Shown: one piece after another, positions 25,835 through 36,068 of the stretch
Position numbering within the stretch: the first letter of the stretch is position 1
How the letters are laid out: the number at the start of each line of letters is the position of its first letter
Source of the DNA: Dictyobacter arantiisoli
Lineage (GTDB): Bacteria; Chloroflexota; Ktedonobacteria; Ktedonobacterales; Ktedonobacteraceae
Direction of reading: 5' to 3'
Assembly: GCF_008326305.1 (NCBI RefSeq)
Contig: NZ_BIXY01000014.1
Span: 37,759 to 101,758 of the forward strand
DNA: 64,000 nt
Notes under the pieces: generated by a model
Database searches by the model: none
Told to the model about the DNA's origin: nothing
The model's input: only the letters and a program-made list of their open reading frames with translations
Program-made: the position numbers and the translations under genes

Positions 25835-27601
25835 TCAAGCCAGCGGGATCAATGGCAAGGAGACAAACGAGGGATGGGCGGCATCATGCAGGATAGTCTG
25901 ATGCGCCACCGCCAGTTCACTATCCACACCCAGATCATGGCCGGTATTAGGATTGCGATCCCAACGCGGGAAATTGCTGCTGGTGATATCCAGGCGGATA
26001 CGATGGCCAGCCTGGAATACATTACTGGTTGCCCATAAATCAATGGTATATTCATAAGCCTGACCTGGCTCCAGTAAGGAAGGCGCTTCACCAGCCGTAA
26101 AATTGCGATAGCGGGCACGGATAATTCCGTCCGTCAGATTACGTGCAGAGCCATCAGGATACACATCCACCAGGCGCGCCACGAAGTCAGTATCCGGCGC
26201 GCTAGAGATAGCCCATAGTCGCACTGAAATAGGACCTGTGACCTCAACGGCCTCTGTCAGGATCTCGGTACTATAGACCAGGACATCCGAGCGCTGCTCG
26301 GTGGGTCGCTGATCGAAAGGACCGGCGGGATACTCCGGGGTCATTAATAAGGCACCGCCCCGCGTCATGACAGGATGCGCAGGATCATAATCAAAGTGAT
26401 CCTCCTGCTCCTGCTCAGGTGTGGTAGTGCTCAAAGAGCCATCGCCCGTCAGAGTATTGGCCTGTCCGCCGCTATGCAAATAATAGCGTGTCTCTACCGC
26501 ACGAGCCAGCGGCCACTCATACTCATCGCGCCAGACATTTGTGCCCATCACAAAGAGCTTGATCGGGGCTTCGTCCAAAACGCCGTTATCCTGCTTATCC
26601 TGCAAAAAGTGATCAAACCAGCGCAACTGCATGCTTATGACATCACTCTGGAGATTGATCAGAGCGGGCGTAGAGGCGAAGCCAAAGTTCACCTCACCAA
26701 CGGGATTAGAATTGCCCCCATGGACCCAGGGACCGATTAAGAGCTTACTCTGACGGGCTTCCGGGGTGCTTCCACGCTCGCGCATAATCTGAAAATTTTC
26801 CAATGTTCCCTGCAAGAAGATATCGTACCAGCCACCAATATTAAAGGCTGGCACAGTCACCTGCTCATGCTTGCCCAAAATCGTGATTGGCTCCAGTTGT
26901 TCTCGATCCATCGGCGTCTCAATGGATTCAAAGAAGCTCGGAGCAACATCCTGTAATTTGAGAGGTGCCAGTGCCCGCAGCGGCAATGACCAGTAACCCT
27001 GTTCACCTAAAGCATCCATAGTCTTTGACCAGATAGAGAAATCTCGTCCTAGGACCATTGGATCGGTCTCCCCGGCATGCCTGCGCACCAGTACATTGGC
27101 ACCCATGGCGAGATGCCAGGCAACCTGCAAACCAAATTCTAACGCACCACCACGGAACATCAGACCATTCAAAGGGGTATCAAAGGTAATATAGGGAGCC
27201 ATGACTTTTAACGCAGGAGGATTATGTACGGCGGCGGCCCATTGCGTAAAACCATAGTAAGAGGCACCGAACATGCCCACAGATCCGTTGCTATACGGCA
27301 ATTCAGCCGCCCAGGAGATTGTATCCACGCCATCCAGGGCCTCATTGCGCATAGGGTCCCATTCGCCTTCAGATGCGAAACGCCCGCGTGTATCCTGTAC
27401 AATCACCACATAGCCACGGCGTGCCGCCACAATGGGATCTAATACGCCAGCCGCATTGGGAAAGTCTTTTCCATACGGCAAACGCGTCAAAAGGACAGGC
27501 CAACGCCCCTCGCCGGAGGGTCGATAAACATTCGCACGTAATGTCACGCCATCGCGCATCTGAGCTGGCACATCAAATTCCACTACAATATGTTTGGACA
27601 T
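25835..27601 (-). CDS. CocE/NonD family hydrolase (X-Pro dipeptidyl-peptidase S15 family)
   Basis: 588 residues from the ATG at 27601, which follows CAAAGGAG; the longer frame lacks a ribosome-binding site. The alpha/beta-hydrolase part begins VPAQMRDGVTLRANVYRP and carries the nucleophile elbow GMFGASYYGFTQW (Ser in G-x-S-Y-x-G). A galactose-binding-like jelly roll C-terminal domain (PP_C type) ends with HRIRLDITSSNFPRWDRNPNTG, a strong family signature. Relatives hydrolyse cocaine esters, glutaryl-7-ACA or X-Pro peptides. No signal peptide is seen, so it is cytoplasmic. The natural substrate is unknown. Confidence 0.93.
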   Translation of the reverse strand: MSKHIVVEFDVPAQMRDGVTLRANVYRPSGEGRWPVLLTRLPYGKDFPNAAGVLDPIVAARRGYVVIVQDTRGRFASEGEWDPMRNEALDGVDTISWAAELPYSNGSVGMFGASYYGFTQWAAAVHNPPALKVMAPYITFDTPLNGLMFRGGALEFGLQVAWHLAMGANVLVRRHAGETDPMVLGRDFSIWSKTMDALGEQGYWSLPLRALAPLKLQDVAPSFFESIETPMDREQLEPITILGKHEQVTVPAFNIGGWYDIFLQGTLENFQIMRERGSTPEARQSKLLIGPWVHGGNSNPVGEVNFGFASTPALINLQSDVISMQLRWFDHFLQDKQDNGVLDEAPIKLFVMGTNVWRDEYEWPLARAVETRYYLHSGGQANTLTGDGSLSTTTPEQEQEDHFDYDPAHPVMTRGGALLMTPEYPAGPFDQRPTEQRSDVLVYSTEILTEAVEVTGPISVRLWAISSAPDTDFVARLVDVYPDGSARNLTDGIIRARYRNFTAGEAPSLLEPGQAYEYTIDLWATSNVFQAGHRIRLDITSSNFPRWDRNPNTGHDLGVDSELAVAHQTILHDAAHPSFVSLPLIPLA

Positions 27602-27882
27602 AAAAGCACTCCTTTGCCTGTTAGCTCGATAGAAAGTCGCGTGTCCCATCAAGAAGATAGAACAAACATATGCAACAAACATATTATATCCCCTGGCAGC
27701 GGCTATTCCTTTATGTATTCATTTTTTTACTCACACCATTTCTCTTGTGACATGCTCCAAAGTGGCTATCTACATTGACTATTTTCTTATGTCATATTAT
27801 AATTTTTTACATCTTAAACAGAATAATTATCCAATAAAGATACTCTCTTGACAAGGATGCAAATAAAGGGAAGTTGATATGT

Positions 27883-30800
27883 ATGGGGAATGATGGAACA
27901 AACCACCAGCAGATGACGCCTGGGCCGGAGCAACAATCCAACAAACATTTCGAAACCGAGCTGAATGAGGCGCAAGGAACAACTATTGGACAACATAACA
28001 ATGTAACCCAAAACTTCAACAATACGACAAACAACTACAATGGTAATGAACATACGCCAGAAAGACTGAATATAGCAACCCCATCGCCCGAAGAGCTGGC
28101 AGCAATCTATCGAGAGAAACTCTTGAATGATCCTGGCCTCAATAGTATGAAAATGCCGGGCATGAGCAGTCCGATGCAAGTGTCAGATCTCTATGTGCAT
28201 GTGCGCCTCCATAAAATTCAAAGCCGCCATAGCGAGAAAACATCAGAGCAACCGAAAGGGACTCAGGATCCACTAACGGTGATGCAACAGCAGCAGAACA
28301 GGCTTGAGCAGAGCAACAACACAGCGATTGAGCCTGCACAGGCATTACACCATTACCAACGCTGCGTTGTATTGGGTGATTCAGGATCAGGTAAAACGAC
28401 TCTCCTCAAGCGGCTGGCTATTTTGGCGTTGCAAGGCAAGGCACATGGCCTCCCTGGCTTGCCCATCTTTCTCAATCTCCATGAAGCTGCACAGGCACAA
28501 TGCGAAAACTTATTTGACTACATTTTACATTCCTATCAAAAAGCCTATGGCCTGTCTTTAGCGGATATTACTCCCTTTATAAGCCAGCAGCTTACCGATG
28601 GCAACGCATTTTTTTTGCTGGATGCATTGGATGAGACTATTATCGGTGAAACAGAGGATGAGGCTCGTGCTTCTCAAAAACGTATTGCTGAGGCTATTGA
28701 TCGCTTAGCCAGTCGTTTTCCTCAGGCTTACGTGATGGTGACGGCACGTCGAGCAGGCTATTTTGCGCATCGTCGGTTAAGGCTGTTCACCGAACTAGAA
28801 ATAGTAGACTTTTTGCCACGAGATATCGAACGCTTTATCCTTAAATGGTTCGATCATTCTGACGATGTGCAACGTCGCACGCAGGGCCAAAGTTTGATTG
28901 CTGAACTCAAAAATAAGCCGCGTATCCAAGCGCTGGCGGCTAATCCCCTGCTCCTCTACTTGATTGTGCGTACTTATGAAAGCCATCAATATCAGTTGCC
29001 AGGTAGCCGCGCCGAGCTATACGAGCAATGTGTAGACATGCTACTGCAACGCTGGGATAGAGACCAACAAAGAGAACGTTTTCAAGTGTTGGATGCGCAT
29101 CAACAACTATCTTTGTTAGTCCAGCTCGCGGCCCATTTTCATCAACGGGGCCAGCGCACCTTCAGTGAGCAACAACTAGTGGGACAAATTATGCGCTACG
29201 CAGATCTGTCCGAGGCTGATGAGGCAATGAAGACCCTGAAGGCGATCACTGGGGACAATAGTCTCCTACACGAAACTGAGACTGGCTACTACAGCTTTCT
29301 GCATCTTACAATCCAGGAATACTTGACGGCTACCCACTTCAAAGGGAAGAGTGACACAATTTTTGATCATCTTGGCGATCCCTGGTGGTATGAAGTGACG
29401 CTGTTGATGGTACCTCAATTGGCTGATGCGGGCCCTCTGCTGTGGCACTTAAGCCAGGAACAAAAAGATGGACAGTACCAGGAGGATATCTTCGCAAGCA
29501 GATTGGTGCTGGCAGGTCATTGTCTGGCCACACGACCGCGACTGCGCACATATAAAGAGATGGCGGAAGAGATTCCAGAGAAACTCTTTGAAATGATACA
29601 GGATAGCCGCTACGCGATTCCGCGCCAGCGATGTGCCGAGGCACTGGCTGAGATTGGTAATACGGAGAGCACCATCGGGCCAGTTAATAAGCTCATCCTC
29701 TCTGCACTTAGAATCGGAGATGCAGAGCGCAAATTAGATGTGCTCTATGCCATCAATCGCGCTGGTGCTCCAGTGTTAGCGCGACCACTATTAAATATGC
29801 TGAGCCAGGGCCAGTTTCTCTGGCTTGCTTATTATGACGCCGATTTGTTGGAAGCCACATTAAGTCGGCTCTGCGATAGCTCTCTGCTGCCAGACATCTA
29901 CTCGTTCTTCACGCGTCCTGCTCTGCACACTATTGCTGACACGGGAATCAATCTTGCTTCTATCATGGCATTAGTCGGTGGTGAATCCACCATTCAATAT
30001 ATTATGAATCTATCCAGAAATCCTATCGATCAAGCTGTTAACGGGTGGATACCTGTAGCGCTTGGGTATACAGGTCATAGCAGCGTTATCCCATTTCTGA
30101 TTGGTGGATTGCTGACAAAGAATACAGAATTTAGCCTGGATTGTATGACAGGATTGATCATTCATGGCGATCCAACCATTCCTGAACGCCTCACGGGATT
30201 GCTTGCGGATAAAAATCTGACAGCAGAGTCCCAACGAAGTATTGCCATGTGTCTGAGAGCATTGGATGATCCATCACTGCAAGAGAAACTCTGGGAAGTG
30301 CTTACCTATGAGTGGTTGGACATCGAGGCGCAGAGTTCCCTTGTCTATACCCTGTTTAAGATTGCCAATGATGAGATACGCGCTACGCTGGTAAAGCGCT
30401 ATGTCTGTGAACCTATTGATGATCCCTGGCCTGAATATACACACAGTGCACCTGACAATAGCATCAAGATTGAGGTGCTGAGAGCAATTGGGGATACGCA
30501 TTACACGCCCGCCTTGCAACAGGTAGGACGCCTGCTACCCCTGCTAAGTGCAGGGGGAGACAAAAGGAGAGAGGTTTGTACTACGCTTGGCATGCTCAAC
30601 GATCCTATTGTTCCCTCACGCCTGCAAGCAATGCTTGAGGAGATAAATCGAATGCTCTCGGTGCAAAATAGTACCTATTCGATAGATTACGATCAGACAT
30701 TGGGCCGTCTGGTTGATGTTCTGATTACGACGCTCAATTCAGACGTGTTACTTCATCTATTGGGGGGCAGAGAGCTGGTGCCAAAGCTCCGTACGTTTAT

Positions 30801-31092
30801 TGCTCAACGTCTGGAGGAGACAACCAGACTCTTCACGACGGAATTCTTTTTACAACTCATTGATTTGCTCACGCAACGAACAATGATGAGCGAGGTGCGT
30901 CAACAGATTGCCAGGGTCATTGCTCGCCATGCAAACGGCAGGCGTGTTGCTCAAAAACTGCTAGATAGCTTGCCACGCTCAGATATTGCGAATGATATTC
31001 ATATGGCACTTTATCAGGTATGCCGACGTAGCGGCCTGACCGTTATCGAGGAGGTGCCAGGGAGCGCTCGCTTCCGTTTAATCAAACGTTAA
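27883..31092 (+). CDS. NACHT-family STAND ATPase with HEAT repeats and N-terminal amyloid-like motif
   Basis: 1069 residues from the ATG at 27883 (GGGAAG nine bases upstream; a TTG three codons earlier is possible). The NACHT ATPase core has Walker A GDSGSGKTT (165-173), Walker B FFLLDALDE (Asp247), VMVTARRAGY, and winged-helix features FLHLTIQEYL. Residues 550-1069 are a HEAT-like solenoid, the likely sensor. The N-terminus has no enzymatic effector; it is Asn-rich and contains I35-G-Q-H-N-N-V-T-Q-N-F45. A similar motif ends the small protein at 39775-40164. NACHT proteins of this architecture act in bacterial antiphage immunity as NLR-like switches. It is followed by a DNA methylase and a helicase, which supports a defence role. 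Confidence 0.9.
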   Translation: MGNDGTNHQQMTPGPEQQSNKHFETELNEAQGTTIGQHNNVTQNFNNTTNNYNGNEHTPERLNIATPSPEELAAIYREKLLNDPGLNSMKMPGMSSPMQVSDLYVHVRLHKIQSRHSEKTSEQPKGTQDPLTVMQQQQNRLEQSNNTAIEPAQALHHYQRCVVLGDSGSGKTTLLKRLAILALQGKAHGLPGLPIFLNLHEAAQAQCENLFDYILHSYQKAYGLSLADITPFISQQLTDGNAFFLLDALDETIIGETEDEARASQKRIAEAIDRLASRFPQAYVMVTARRAGYFAHRRLRLFTELEIVDFLPRDIERFILKWFDHSDDVQRRTQGQSLIAELKNKPRIQALAANPLLLYLIVRTYESHQYQLPGSRAELYEQCVDMLLQRWDRDQQRERFQVLDAHQQLSLLVQLAAHFHQRGQRTFSEQQLVGQIMRYADLSEADEAMKTLKAITGDNSLLHETETGYYSFLHLTIQEYLTATHFKGKSDTIFDHLGDPWWYEVTLLMVPQLADAGPLLWHLSQEQKDGQYQEDIFASRLVLAGHCLATRPRLRTYKEMAEEIPEKLFEMIQDSRYAIPRQRCAEALAEIGNTESTIGPVNKLILSALRIGDAERKLDVLYAINRAGAPVLARPLLNMLSQGQFLWLAYYDADLLEATLSRLCDSSLLPDIYSFFTRPALHTIADTGINLASIMALVGGESTIQYIMNLSRNPIDQAVNGWIPVALGYTGHSSVIPFLIGGLLTKNTEFSLDCMTGLIIHGDPTIPERLTGLLADKNLTAESQRSIAMCLRALDDPSLQEKLWEVLTYEWLDIEAQSSLVYTLFKIANDEIRATLVKRYVCEPIDDPWPEYTHSAPDNSIKIEVLRAIGDTHYTPALQQVGRLLPLLSAGGDKRREVCTTLGMLNDPIVPSRLQAMLEEINRMLSVQNSTYSIDYDQTLGRLVDVLITTLNSDVLLHLLGGRELVPKLRTFIAQRLEETTRLFTTEFFLQLIDLLTQRTMMSEVRQQIARVIARHANGRRVAQKLLDSLPRSDIANDIHMALYQVCRRSGLTVIEEVPGSARFRLIKR

Positions 31093-31295
31093 TTGATAAG
31101 TTATTCTACCATCGGCACTCTGTTGTTACTATCAATTATATACTATTACTTTTAACAATAGACTGATACTATCAACTACTTATTAATACTATTGACAATA
31201 ATATGCAATAATGTTAACCTTTTGCCTATATTGATATACATGATAAACTTGTCGCTTTATAGAGCAGAACTACATAGAAATTCGAGCTGATAGCA
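31093..31295 (+). promoter_or_regulatory. AT-rich control region with imperfect 40-base tandem repeat
   Basis: ACTATCAA recurs at 31128 and 31168, and TACTATT at 31141 and 31187, with AACAATA/GACAATA behind them. This gives an imperfect tandem duplication of about 40 bases. TTGACA at 31192-31197 could be a -35 box for the methylase gene starting at 31296. The region is much more AT-rich than its neighbours. Confidence 0.45.
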
Positions 31296-34200
31296 ATGCC
31301 ACAAAATGCCACATTTGTTGTCACCAAGGCTAACGTTCGGCAAATCTCTTCTGACAAGCTGTGCGCCGATTTTTTCTCTTCCCTCGGCTTTGATAAGCAT
31401 TCTGCGAACGTACTCTCAGAAATTGAGCTAAAATCCCTCTTACAGGAACTCCATCCTCGTCATGCTTTCTCTCAGCAAGGCATCAAGCTCTTTCGAGTGG
31501 CCCAACGCAAAGACATGATGGGAGAGTTTACTGTCTACCTCTATCTCTTACCGACTGTGACACAGACACTGGCAAAGCAGATCTTTAAAGATCTGGTCAA
31601 GCTCAATGGCGAATTTCTGGTGATCCTCGCTGACCCGATTTTTAATGAAATTGAGATCGTCTATGTTGATCGCCACGCTAGCGCAGCAGCGGCGTTACAG
31701 CAACCCCTGCCAGGTCTGGCTACTAGTTCGGCTCCAGCACAGTTCCGCTCACTATCGTTCTCGCGCACCGATATTTCTGATAAGGTTGTACGCGTTCTCA
31801 ATCGCTTTTTCTGGCCTGCCGAGCGCCCTGTCATTACACAACGTGCGGTTTTAAGTAGTGCCTTTGATGTGGCCGAATGGAGCGAGGATTATTTTACCAA
31901 CCGGGCACTCTTTTCAGACTATTATCTGAACTCGACTTTACGCGAGAAGCAGCCATGGAAAGATGTTGAGCATGATGCTAATTTCACACGCGCCTGGAAT
32001 AAGCTCAAGCAGGCATATGAGGAGGCTGGGGATGCATTGGCTGGTCAACCAGCTAGCGTGTTACGTGAACGTTTACTCGATGAAACACTACGTACGCTGG
32101 GCTTTGACTATACTATAGAGCGTAGTCCACGTACGACAACCGGGCAACGTTTGCCTGACTATGTGCTCTTTTCGAGTCGGTTGCCTCGACGAGCAGAAGG
32201 TCAGCCCATTGATAAAGAACAAAACAAGATGAGTGTTTGTCTGGCCTACGAATGGAATCGCAATCTGGATGGTTATTCAGATAAGGCGGATGTCTTCAAT
32301 GGGGATAATGAGGATGCCCTTGATCTCAATTCCACCGACTTCGAGAATCCTGGCGCGGCGATTGTGTCATTGTTTGATCAGCAGCCAGAGCAGCAGGTCA
32401 ATTGGGCTATTCTGACCAATGGCAAGATTTGGCGGCTTTATTCAGCAAAGGCGCATAATCGCGCTACGAACTATTATGAAATCGATCTGGAAGATACCCT
32501 GGCAATCTCGCGTGATAATCCACAAGAGGCCAAGGATGCTTTCCGCTATTTCTGGCTCTTTTTTCGGGCACAGGCTTTTGTGCTACGCAATTACGATGAT
32601 TACAAAGAAGAGCAAACATTCCTGGATTATGTGTTGCATGAGAGTACCGAGTATGCGATTAAACTGGGCGACTCGCTGAAGAAGATGATCTTTGATGAGG
32701 TCTTTGCTCATTTCGCAGGTGGGCTGGTGGCCTCAGCCCGCGCAAAAGGAACACTACCACTAGATCTTTCAATCTATGATGAACAGCAGCAACAGCGCCT
32801 GCTCAAACCCTTTTTCGATGCAACGCTCACTTTCCTGTATCGTTTGCTCTTCCTGCTCTACGCAGAGAGCCGTAGCCTGTTGCCGATCTATGAACAACAT
32901 GGCTATCGTACTCATAGCCTGAGCCAGATGAAGCGCAAGATTGCGGATGAGCTTAAGAATAACCGCGCTCAGGCTTATGACAAGTTGGATAAATATAAGA
33001 CTGATCGCTACGACTACTATGAGCAGTTGCAAGCCCTGTTTAAGGCCATCGATAAAGGAAATGAGGAATGGAATATTCCGGTCTATAACGGTGGACTCTT
33101 CCAGACCGAGGTTGCGGAACGCAACTTCAGAGGGATGGATACAGAGGGGTTTCCGCTGATCGCGCAGGCCACGCCAGAGGAGATTTTAAAGCAGCATCAG
33201 ATCAATGATCAGGCACTGGTTACAGGATTGGATCTGCTTACACGGGATAAAGATAGTAATCGCTCAGATGCTCTTGTCATGATTGATTATAAGAGTCTGG
33301 GTGTACGCCAGCTCGGCAGTATTTATGAAGGGTTGCTGGAATTCAAGCTACGTCTGGCGCTAGAAGAGATGGTCGAGGTCAAAGGGAACAAGATTATTAC
33401 CTTTACTGAAGCCATCAAAAGCGGTCTATATAAGTCTGGCAAGACGCCACTTATTCCACGCAATACCGTCTATATCGAGAACGATCACCACGAGCGGAAA
33501 ACCAGTGGCAGCTACTATACTCCCGACTACATTGTCGAGTATATCGTAGCCCAGACCGTGGGACCGATCATGGACGAGAAAGAAATACAGATCTTACCCA
33601 GGTTTCGTGACCAGGAGAATAAATTAAGAAACAGTATAAAGCGCAATAAAGCATTAGGGGATCCCAATCATAAAAGAAATACTCTGGACAAAAGTTTGGT
33701 CAATCAGGCTTTAGTGGATGAGTTTTTTGATATCAAGGTGCTGGATCCAGCGATGGGCAGTGGACACTTTTTGGTCGAGACGGTCGACTTTATCACACGC
33801 CGTATGCTGGCTTTCCTGAACCGTATTCCTCTCAATCCCGTCACCGAAGCGCTCAAAGCGATCCGTACTTCTATCCTCGAAGAGATGGAGATACAAAACG
33901 TATTCATCGACCGCAATAAATTAACTGACATCAACCTGCTCAAACGCCAGATTCTCAAACGCTGCGTCTATGGTGTCGATCTCAATCCTATGGCCGTCGA
34001 ACTTGCCAAGGTCAGCGTCTGGCTTGACAGCTTTACAGTCGGTGCTCCTCTCTCTTTCTTAGATCATCACTTAAAATGTGGAAATTCGCTGATAGGTACT
34101 GATTCTCTTACTATAGAAGGAGTTCTAAAAGATAGCCTTTGGGGAAACCAATACTCAGATATAGCTAACGGTGCCAATGCAATAATAAATCTTAGTAAAA

Positions 34201-36068
34201 AATTTGATATATCAATAGAAGATATTAAAGCTTCGAAATTATTTTATGCTGAATACGCAAAGAAAATTGATCCATATAAAAATATAATGAATGTATGGAC
34301 AAGTGAGCACTTTGGGAATAAAGGCGCTCAACTTACGGTAAAAATTTATTTAAAAGATATGATTCAGCAGATATATAATAATATGAATCAAATAGATATA
34401 GAAGCCATGGAATCAGCACAAGTGATTGCACAGTTAGAAAAGAACAAATTTTTCCATTGGGAGTTAGAGTTCCCTGATGTCTTTTTTGATGAAAAAGGAA
34501 GAAAACCGGAGGAATCTGGAGGATTTGATTCTGTTATTAGTAATCCACCATATAGAGTTCTCATCAAATCTCAGGTTGGACAAGATTTAATCAAACATTT
34601 CAATGCAAATTATAATTCCTCTCAATATAATCCTAACCTTTTCGCCTTGATGATTGAAAAAGGATTTTCCGTTTGTAAATCTAGTGGCTTCGTTAGTTAT
34701 ATCATTCCATCTCTATGGTTAACCAATACATACCTTTCAAATCTGAGAAAGCTTATGATGCATCAAGGGAAGATCTTGCAAATAGCAAATCTTGGATTTG
34801 GTGTATTTAAAGAGGTAGTCGAAACTAGCATATTCATATCAAAAAAAGAAACTCGTTTTATGAATTATCAGATAAAATTAGCAAATAGGAGCGAATCAGA
34901 CAAAATACAGTTACTTCCAAATAACCTTTTTTATCAAGATATTATAAATAACATTGAAAGTGGCTTTTATTTATTTCGGCGAAAAAGTGATGTGGATTCG
35001 TTAAAGAAATTTTCTGAACCACTCTCATCTTCATTCACTGTTTATAGAGGTATCGAGACAAGAGATAATCAGAAATACATATCCGATGAAAAGTTAACAG
35101 ATAGCTATCAGGAAATATTAATGGGGACGGACGTGGGTAGATATTATAGTGAATGGTCGGGGAACTATGTAAAGTTTGTCCCTAAAGAGTTAAAAAGCAA
35201 TGCTGACATTAAAATGTACAAGGTTGACGAAAAAATTCTGCTTAGAAGGACTGGTAGTAAAATTTTAGCTGGCTTAGACAACCGACAATTGTTTGCAATA
35301 AAAAATCTCTATGTCATTCTGCCTAAAAGAGATTTAACAACCAAGTATCTCTTAGCTCTTATTAATTCTAGGCTAATTGATTATTATAACCAATCTATGT
35401 TAGACAATATAGGCGATGCATTTGCGCAGCTAAAAATAACTGATATAGAAGCCTTCCCCATTCGCCGTATCAACTTTGCCAAGTCGGAGCATTTGCGAGA
35501 ATTTCATAGGCGACAAGCGCAAAAGCTCTATGAGAGTTATGTTTCCAATCTCAGTGGTCAGCAAAGCATTCTCAGTTCGGTAGATCAACATCTGGCGAAG
35601 GAGCCAGAAGAGTCTGATGTGATACATGACCTGTTGGTATTGCTAACCGATGATATGCTGCGTCTTAATAAAGAGAAGCGGGCATTACAGCGGGAGTTTC
35701 TGGACTGGTTGGCAGAGTATCTGCGTATCCAGCCGCAGCCTGATCCTAAGAGTGGTAAGGTAGGCATTGATGCATTGACGCATAAGAGTGATCTGCTCAA
35801 CTATCCTGGCGATTATCAGAAGGGCGAGGATGCACTGAGCGTGGAAGCATTGGAGCGTATCTTGCAAGAGAATAAGAAGCGCTATCTGCTACCCTTCACG
35901 TCAAGCAAGTGGCTAGAGATTCAGGACCGTTACCGAGCCAATTTGACTCAGGTACTCCCGATGAAGAAGCAACTCAAACAGACTGATACATTAATCGATC
36001 AGATTGTCTATAAGCTTTACGGACTGACAGAGGATGAGATTCGCGTGGTGGAAGGAAGCGTCCAATGA
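31296..36068 (+). CDS. Large class II N6-adenine DNA methyltransferase (COG1002/Eco57I-like, DrmMI/PglX-like)
   Basis: 1590 residues. Motif I (S-adenosylmethionine binding) is LDPAMGSGHFLVET at about 816-829. Motif IV NPPY is at 1083-1086, which marks an amino-methylase of adenine. The N-terminal 600 residues resemble the helical and nuclease-like front part of BREX/DISARM/type IIG methylases (AYEWNRNLD, then NWAILTNGKIWRLY). Between about codon 925 and 1387 codon usage becomes much more AT-rich than on either side; this segment holds motif IV and the probable target-recognition domain. The last four bases (ATGA) overlap the helicase gene, so the two are co-translated. No catalytic PD-(D/E)xK residues can be assigned with confidence. 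Confidence 0.93.
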   Translation: MPQNATFVVTKANVRQISSDKLCADFFSSLGFDKHSANVLSEIELKSLLQELHPRHAFSQQGIKLFRVAQRKDMMGEFTVYLYLLPTVTQTLAKQIFKDLVKLNGEFLVILADPIFNEIEIVYVDRHASAAAALQQPLPGLATSSAPAQFRSLSFSRTDISDKVVRVLNRFFWPAERPVITQRAVLSSAFDVAEWSEDYFTNRALFSDYYLNSTLREKQPWKDVEHDANFTRAWNKLKQAYEEAGDALAGQPASVLRERLLDETLRTLGFDYTIERSPRTTTGQRLPDYVLFSSRLPRRAEGQPIDKEQNKMSVCLAYEWNRNLDGYSDKADVFNGDNEDALDLNSTDFENPGAAIVSLFDQQPEQQVNWAILTNGKIWRLYSAKAHNRATNYYEIDLEDTLAISRDNPQEAKDAFRYFWLFFRAQAFVLRNYDDYKEEQTFLDYVLHESTEYAIKLGDSLKKMIFDEVFAHFAGGLVASARAKGTLPLDLSIYDEQQQQRLLKPFFDATLTFLYRLLFLLYAESRSLLPIYEQHGYRTHSLSQMKRKIADELKNNRAQAYDKLDKYKTDRYDYYEQLQALFKAIDKGNEEWNIPVYNGGLFQTEVAERNFRGMDTEGFPLIAQATPEEILKQHQINDQALVTGLDLLTRDKDSNRSDALVMIDYKSLGVRQLGSIYEGLLEFKLRLALEEMVEVKGNKIITFTEAIKSGLYKSGKTPLIPRNTVYIENDHHERKTSGSYYTPDYIVEYIVAQTVGPIMDEKEIQILPRFRDQENKLRNSIKRNKALGDPNHKRNTLDKSLVNQALVDEFFDIKVLDPAMGSGHFLVETVDFITRRMLAFLNRIPLNPVTEALKAIRTSILEEMEIQNVFIDRNKLTDINLLKRQILKRCVYGVDLNPMAVELAKVSVWLDSFTVGAPLSFLDHHLKCGNSLIGTDSLTIEGVLKDSLWGNQYSDIANGANAIINLSKKFDISIEDIKASKLFYAEYAKKIDPYKNIMNVWTSEHFGNKGAQLTVKIYLKDMIQQIYNNMNQIDIEAMESAQVIAQLEKNKFFHWELEFPDVFFDEKGRKPEESGGFDSVISNPPYRVLIKSQVGQDLIKHFNANYNSSQYNPNLFALMIEKGFSVCKSSGFVSYIIPSLWLTNTYLSNLRKLMMHQGKILQIANLGFGVFKEVVETSIFISKKETRFMNYQIKLANRSESDKIQLLPNNLFYQDIINNIESGFYLFRRKSDVDSLKKFSEPLSSSFTVYRGIETRDNQKYISDEKLTDSYQEILMGTDVGRYYSEWSGNYVKFVPKELKSNADIKMYKVDEKILLRRTGSKILAGLDNRQLFAIKNLYVILPKRDLTTKYLLALINSRLIDYYNQSMLDNIGDAFAQLKITDIEAFPIRRINFAKSEHLREFHRRQAQKLYESYVSNLSGQQSILSSVDQHLAKEPEESDVIHDLLVLLTDDMLRLNKEKRALQREFLDWLAEYLRIQPQPDPKSGKVGIDALTHKSDLLNYPGDYQKGEDALSVEALERILQENKKRYLLPFTSSKWLEIQDRYRANLTQVLPMKKQLKQTDTLIDQIVYKLYGLTEDEIRVVEGSVQ

